This document shows, in pieces, positions 5,502 to 8,023 of a DNA stretch of 8,023 nt. Positions within the stretch are counted from its first letter, which is position 1, and every line of letters begins with the position of its first letter. Source of the stretch: Bacillota bacterium. Its GTDB lineage: Bacteria > Bacillota > DTU030. Below the pieces are notes generated by a model that ran no database searches, had not been told where the DNA came from, and worked only from the letters and a program-made list of their open reading frames with translations. The translations under genes and the position numbers were made by a program. The stretch covers positions 1 to 8,023 of the forward strand of contig DUVO01000304.1 of NCBI GenBank assembly GCA_012841005.1. The letters are read 5' to 3'.

Positions 5502-6704
5502 GTGGAACACAGGTTAGCAAAAAGGGCGAGGATGATTGGGGATTCCCCGACACTGGCTATGAACGCCCGTGCCCAGGAAATGCGCCGGCAGGGAGTAGAC
5601 ATTATTAGTTTTACCGTTGGCGAACCAGATTTCAATACCCCTGCCCATATCGGGGAAGCCGGTATTAAAGCCATCAAGGATGGTTTTACCCGGTACACGG
5701 CTGCTGCCGGTATTCCGGAACTGCGGCAGGCCGTCGTGAAGAAAATGAAGCGGGATCATGGCCTTGACTATAAAATGAACCAGATCATTATTTCCACTGG
5801 AGCAAAGCAGGCCCTGGCCAATGCCCTGCAGGTATTGGCTGATGATGGCGATGAGGTTATTATCCCTGCTCCTTACTGGGTCAGCTATTCGGAACTGGTC
5901 AAGTTGGCCGGAGCCACTCCTGTTATAGTTGCCACCCGGGAAGAGGATGGCTTTAAACTTACCCCCGAACAGCTGGAAGAAAATATTACCGATCGAACCG
6001 TTGCCTTGCTTCTCAACAGCCCCAACAACCCGACTGGCTCTGTTTATACCCGGGAGGAATTGCAGGGGCTGGTAGAGGTTTTGAAGCGCCACAGTGCCGT
6101 TTATGTTATCTCCGACGAGGTGTATGAAAAGCTAATCTATGATGGTCTGGAATTTGTCAGCATTGCCCAATTGGATGAAGAAATCAAGCACCGGACTGTG
6201 GTAGTCAACGGGGTTTCCAAGAGTTATGCCATGACCGGGTGGCGCCTTGGCTATGCGGCCGCCGATCTTGAGATCGCCCGGGCCATGGGCAAGATTCAGA
6301 GTCATGTTACTTCTGGCACCAGTTCCATATCCCAAAAGGCGGCCCTGGAGGCCTTGGAAGGGGTTCAGAAACCGGTAGAGGCCATGATCAAAGAGTTTGC
6401 CCGGCGGCGTGATTACATGGTTGAAGCCATCAATGGGATCCCGGGTATTACCTGCATTCGTCCCCAGGGAGCCTTCTATATCTTTGCCAATGTTTCTTCT
6501 TATTTCGGGCGCACCATAAATGGGAAGAAAATTACCGACAGCTTAAGTTTCGCCGAAGCCCTACTGGTTGAAGCCAAGGTAGCCACCGTGCCGGGTGTAG
6601 CTTTTGGGGCCGATGATTATATTCGTTTTTCCTACGCCACATCTATGGAGAACATTACCGGGGGAGTTAAACGCCTGGCGGACTTTGTGGCCCTGGCCGA
6701 ATAA
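5502..6704 (+). CDS. aspB: Class I PLP-dependent aminotransferase, aspartate aminotransferase type
   Basis: The predicted 400-residue cytosolic enzyme transfers the amino group between aspartate (or a similar amino acid) and 2-oxoglutarate. Family marks: SxTLAM near 15-20, a GEPDFNTP loop (40-47), STGAKQAL (98-105), APYW (123-126), NSPNNPTG (172-179), SDEVYEKL (204-211), the Schiff-base lysine K240 in VSKSYAMTGWRLGY, and the substrate carboxylate arginine R375 in IRFSYAT. K102 in GAKQAL matches the position that recognises the distal carboxylate in Thermus-type (subgroup I-gamma) aspartate aminotransferases. That supports aspartate, although such enzymes are often broad and may also take aromatic or other amino acids. 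The GTG at 5502 gives the family's usual length and N-terminus. It lies 28 nt after the IclR gene and 55 nt before the pyrK-like gene, so they are probably co-transcribed. Aspartate is the entry substrate of pyrimidine synthesis and a product of orotate breakdown, linking it to the next two genes. Confidence 0.9.
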   Translation: MEHRLAKRARMIGDSPTLAMNARAQEMRRQGVDIISFTVGEPDFNTPAHIGEAGIKAIKDGFTRYTAAAGIPELRQAVVKKMKRDHGLDYKMNQIIISTGAKQALANALQVLADDGDEVIIPAPYWVSYSELVKLAGATPVIVATREEDGFKLTPEQLEENITDRTVALLLNSPNNPTGSVYTREELQGLVEVLKRHSAVYVISDEVYEKLIYDGLEFVSIAQLDEEIKHRTVVVNGVSKSYAMTGWRLGYAAADLEIARAMGKIQSHVTSGTSSISQKAALEALEGVQKPVEAMIKEFARRRDYMVEAINGIPGITCIRPQGAFYIFANVSSYFGRTINGKKITDSLSFAEALLVEAKVATVPGVAFGADDYIRFSYATSMENITGGVKRLADFVALAE

Positions 6705-6723
6705 ATCTTTCCCGATTAAAAAC

Positions 6724-6743
6724 AACGAGAGTTGCTCTCGGTT
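6724..6743 (+). repeat. Hairpin in the aspB-pyrK intergenic gap, just before the pyrK ribosome binding site
   Basis: CGAGAG-TTG-CTCTCG (6726-6740) is a perfect 6-bp stem with a 3-nt loop. CAA before and TTG after can extend it around one bulged G. It ends immediately before the GGAGGTG of the next gene and has no T-run, so it is not a normal terminator. An mRNA-processing, stability or translation-tuning element is possible. Confidence 0.4.
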
Positions 6744-6759
6744 GGAGGTGAACCGGCTC

Positions 6760-7569
6760 ATGCAGCAGGTTACGGGGCAAGTAGTGCAAAATCGAGATCT
6801 GGGGCACGGTTTGTGGCATCTCATTGTAGAGGCGCCGGAAATTGCCGCAGCCGCCCGGCCGGGTCAATTCGCCATGCTGCGGGTGGGCCCGCGCCTGGAA
6901 CCCTTGCTCAGACGTCCCATCAGTTTTTACCGGATCGTAAAGTATAATGGCTGGGTCGAATTTATTTACAAGTTGGTCGGGAAGGGGACGGAAATTCTGA
7001 CAGGCAAGGTTCCCGGGGATTCCATAGACCTGGTCGGCCCCCTGGGACAGGGATGGACTTTGCTGCCGGAAACCAAAAGGATCGGCGTCCTGGGCCGTGG
7101 TATCGGTATTGCTCCCCAGATTTCCCTGGCGGAGGCAGCCAGGAAAAGGGGGATAGAAGTCCACGCCTTCTTTAGTGCCAGGGAACCCGAGCTCATTGTC
7201 GGGCTGGAACTGTTGGAAGAATTGGGCTGCAAGATGTACCTGCACAGTGATCGGGGTGCCTATAGCGGAAAGGTCCAGGTAGTTACCGAGTATCTGGAAG
7301 AACTGCTGGCTCGGGAAAAGTTGGACCAACTCTATACCTGCGGCTCCCGCCGCCTGGGACGGTTTCTTTTGGACTGCTGGCTGGAGAGGGGAATTAAGGG
7401 ACAGATTTCCCTGGAGGAAAGGATGGCCTGCGGCCTGGGTGCTTGTGTTGGCTGTGTGACAGAAATTGTTACCGATCAGGCTACTGGAAAACGGGAATAC
7501 CAGCGGGTATGTAAGGAAGGTCCTGTCTTTTGGGTCGAGGAGGTGGGCATGCTCTATGACTACTGTTAA
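6760..7569 (+). CDS. pyrK: PyrK-like dihydroorotate dehydrogenase electron-transfer subunit (FAD, [2Fe-2S])
   Basis: PyrK passes electrons between NAD(H) and the FMN of PyrD in class 1B dihydroorotate dehydrogenase, using FAD and a [2Fe-2S] cluster. The 269-residue product has a ferredoxin-reductase-type FAD domain with LRRPISFY (about 50-57), a nucleotide-binding domain at about 105-200, and a C-terminal iron-sulfur segment. The four ligand cysteines are C224, C229, C232 (CGLGACVGC) and C251 (RVCKEGPVF). Two details differ from usual PyrK: the glycine-rich loop is GRGIGIAP (112-119) rather than GGGIGxxP, and the usual CGPxPM is CGSRRL (194-199). The ATG at 6760 was chosen because GGAGGTG (6744-6750) lies 9 nt upstream and the N-terminus MQQVTGQVVQ fits the family; longer in-frame starts lie inside aspB. 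The 3' end overlaps pyrD by 14 nt. A PyrK-like paralogue with another redox role is the main alternative. Confidence 0.85.
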   Translation: MQQVTGQVVQNRDLGHGLWHLIVEAPEIAAAARPGQFAMLRVGPRLEPLLRRPISFYRIVKYNGWVEFIYKLVGKGTEILTGKVPGDSIDLVGPLGQGWTLLPETKRIGVLGRGIGIAPQISLAEAARKRGIEVHAFFSAREPELIVGLELLEELGCKMYLHSDRGAYSGKVQVVTEYLEELLAREKLDQLYTCGSRRLGRFLLDCWLERGIKGQISLEERMACGLGACVGCVTEIVTDQATGKREYQRVCKEGPVFWVEEVGMLYDYC

Positions 7570-8023
7570 TCTGGCGGTAAACGTTGCTGGAATCGAGATG
7601 AAGAACCCCCTGCTCACCGCATCGGGCACTTACGGTTTCGGTTATGAGTACACCGATTTCTATCCGCCGGAGGTGCTGGGTGCCCTTGTCACCAAAACTA
7701 TCCGCTTGCAGGAATTTCCCGGCAACCCGCCTCCCCGTATTGCCGAAGCCCCGGCGGGGCTGATCAATGGGGTCGGGATCCCCAGCAAGGGATGGGAATA
7801 CTACCTGCGGGAGGATGTTCCCAGGCTCCGTAAACTGGGGCTGCCCATCATCCAGAGTATTGTTGGTAAGACCCTGGAGGAGTACCTGGAACTGGCCGAA
7901 AAACTGGAAGGGCTTGACTTTCTGGCCGGGGTGGAAATAAACCTATCCTGCCCCAATTTAAAGGCAGGCGGGATAAGTATGGTCCTGGATCCCGAGCTGG
8001 TATTTTTGGTGATGCAAAAGGTC
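7556..8023 (+). CDS. pyrD: PyrD-like dihydroorotate dehydrogenase class 1B catalytic subunit, N-terminal 156 residues; truncated by window edge
   Basis: PyrD is the FMN TIM-barrel subunit that interconverts dihydroorotate and orotate, working with PyrK. I translated 156 codons from ATG 7556 to the window end, about half of the usual 300-310 residues. The N-terminus VNLAVNVAGIEMKNPLLTASGTYGFG-type segment (about 4-29) is typical of class 1B. TKTI (46-49) and NLSCPN (129-134) are visible, and Cys132 is at the place of the catalytic base that marks class 1 enzymes. The usual NxxGLxNxG loop reads NGVGIPSKG (71-79), keeping the first Asn but not the second. The start lies inside the last codons of pyrK (14-nt overlap), with a GAGGAGG (7537-7543) about 12 nt upstream, so translation is probably coupled. 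A catabolic or other dihydroorotate/dihydropyrimidine-type dehydrogenase is possible. Confidence 0.87.
   Translation, partial: MTTVNLAVNVAGIEMKNPLLTASGTYGFGYEYTDFYPPEVLGALVTKTIRLQEFPGNPPPRIAEAPAGLINGVGIPSKGWEYYLREDVPRLRKLGLPIIQSIVGKTLEEYLELAEKLEGLDFLAGVEINLSCPNLKAGGISMVLDPELVFLVMQKV

Noticed and set aside
5514..6092. A 192-codon open frame on the minus strand
   Set aside because: It is antisense to the aminotransferase, which carries all the class I motifs. The minus-strand translation shows no recognisable domain.
6604..6759. N-terminal extension of the pyrK frame into aspB
   Set aside because: The upstream codons overlap the aspB C-terminus and have no family similarity. ATG 6760 has GGAGGTG at good spacing.
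6785..6792. TGCAAAAT, a half-site of the activator palindrome, inside pyrK
   Set aside because: Only half of the palindrome is present, there is no second half or nearby sigma-54 promoter, and a single 8-mer can occur by chance.
6667..7629. A 320-codon open frame on the minus strand opposite pyrK
   Set aside because: It is the antisense shadow of a clearly recognisable pyrK gene. The translation is rich in Gln, Pro and Phe with no domain, and no ribosome binding site supports it.

Overview
The window looks like part of the chromosome of an anaerobic, moderately GC-rich Gram-positive bacterium of the Clostridia (Moorella/Peptococcaceae-like). The reasons are strong GGAGG-type ribosome binding sites, some TTG and GTG starts, genes of the Stickland-type D-ornithine fermentation pathway, and a class 1B (PyrK/PyrD) dihydroorotate dehydrogenase pair. 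The genus is inferred from protein character only. GC content was judged by eye.

Left half (1-4465, all on the minus strand): an ornithine-degradation operon and its regulator. Reading leftward from about 2895 there is a textbook sigma-54 (-24/-12) promoter, then ord (2,4-diaminopentanoate dehydrogenase, TTG start at 2841), oraS and oraE (the small and large subunits of adenosylcobalamin/PLP-dependent D-ornithine 4,5-aminomutase). oraE runs off the left edge. Upstream of the promoter lies an 18-bp perfect inverted repeat made of two near-palindromic 14-bp sites, placed where a sigma-54 activator would bind. Upstream of that is the gene for a PAS-AAA+-Fis-type sigma-54 activator. A third, perfect copy of the same palindrome covers the last codons of ord, about 1 kb downstream of the promoter. 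This recalls the upstream and downstream enhancers of the Bacillus RocR arginine/ornithine regulon. The picture is of a ligand-sensing activator switching on ornithine catabolism: the mutase converts D-ornithine to 2,4-diaminopentanoate and Ord oxidises and deaminates this product.

Middle (4466-4717): a divergent intergenic region of about 250 bp. It has an A-tract/T-tract inverted repeat but no convincing sigma-A promoter.

Right half (4718-8023, all on the plus strand): an IclR-family regulator, a class I aspartate-type aminotransferase, a PyrK-like flavin/[2Fe-2S] electron-transfer subunit, and the start of a PyrD-like dihydroorotate dehydrogenase. Spacing is tight (28 nt, then 55 nt, then a 14-nt overlap), which suggests one operon. 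No other pyrimidine-biosynthesis gene is visible. PyrK has altered NAD-site signatures and PyrD an altered FMN-loop motif. The pair may therefore be a specialised paralogue (for example catabolic or redox-linked) rather than the housekeeping enzyme; this is inference. No mobile elements, CRISPR arrays, tRNAs or rRNAs were seen.
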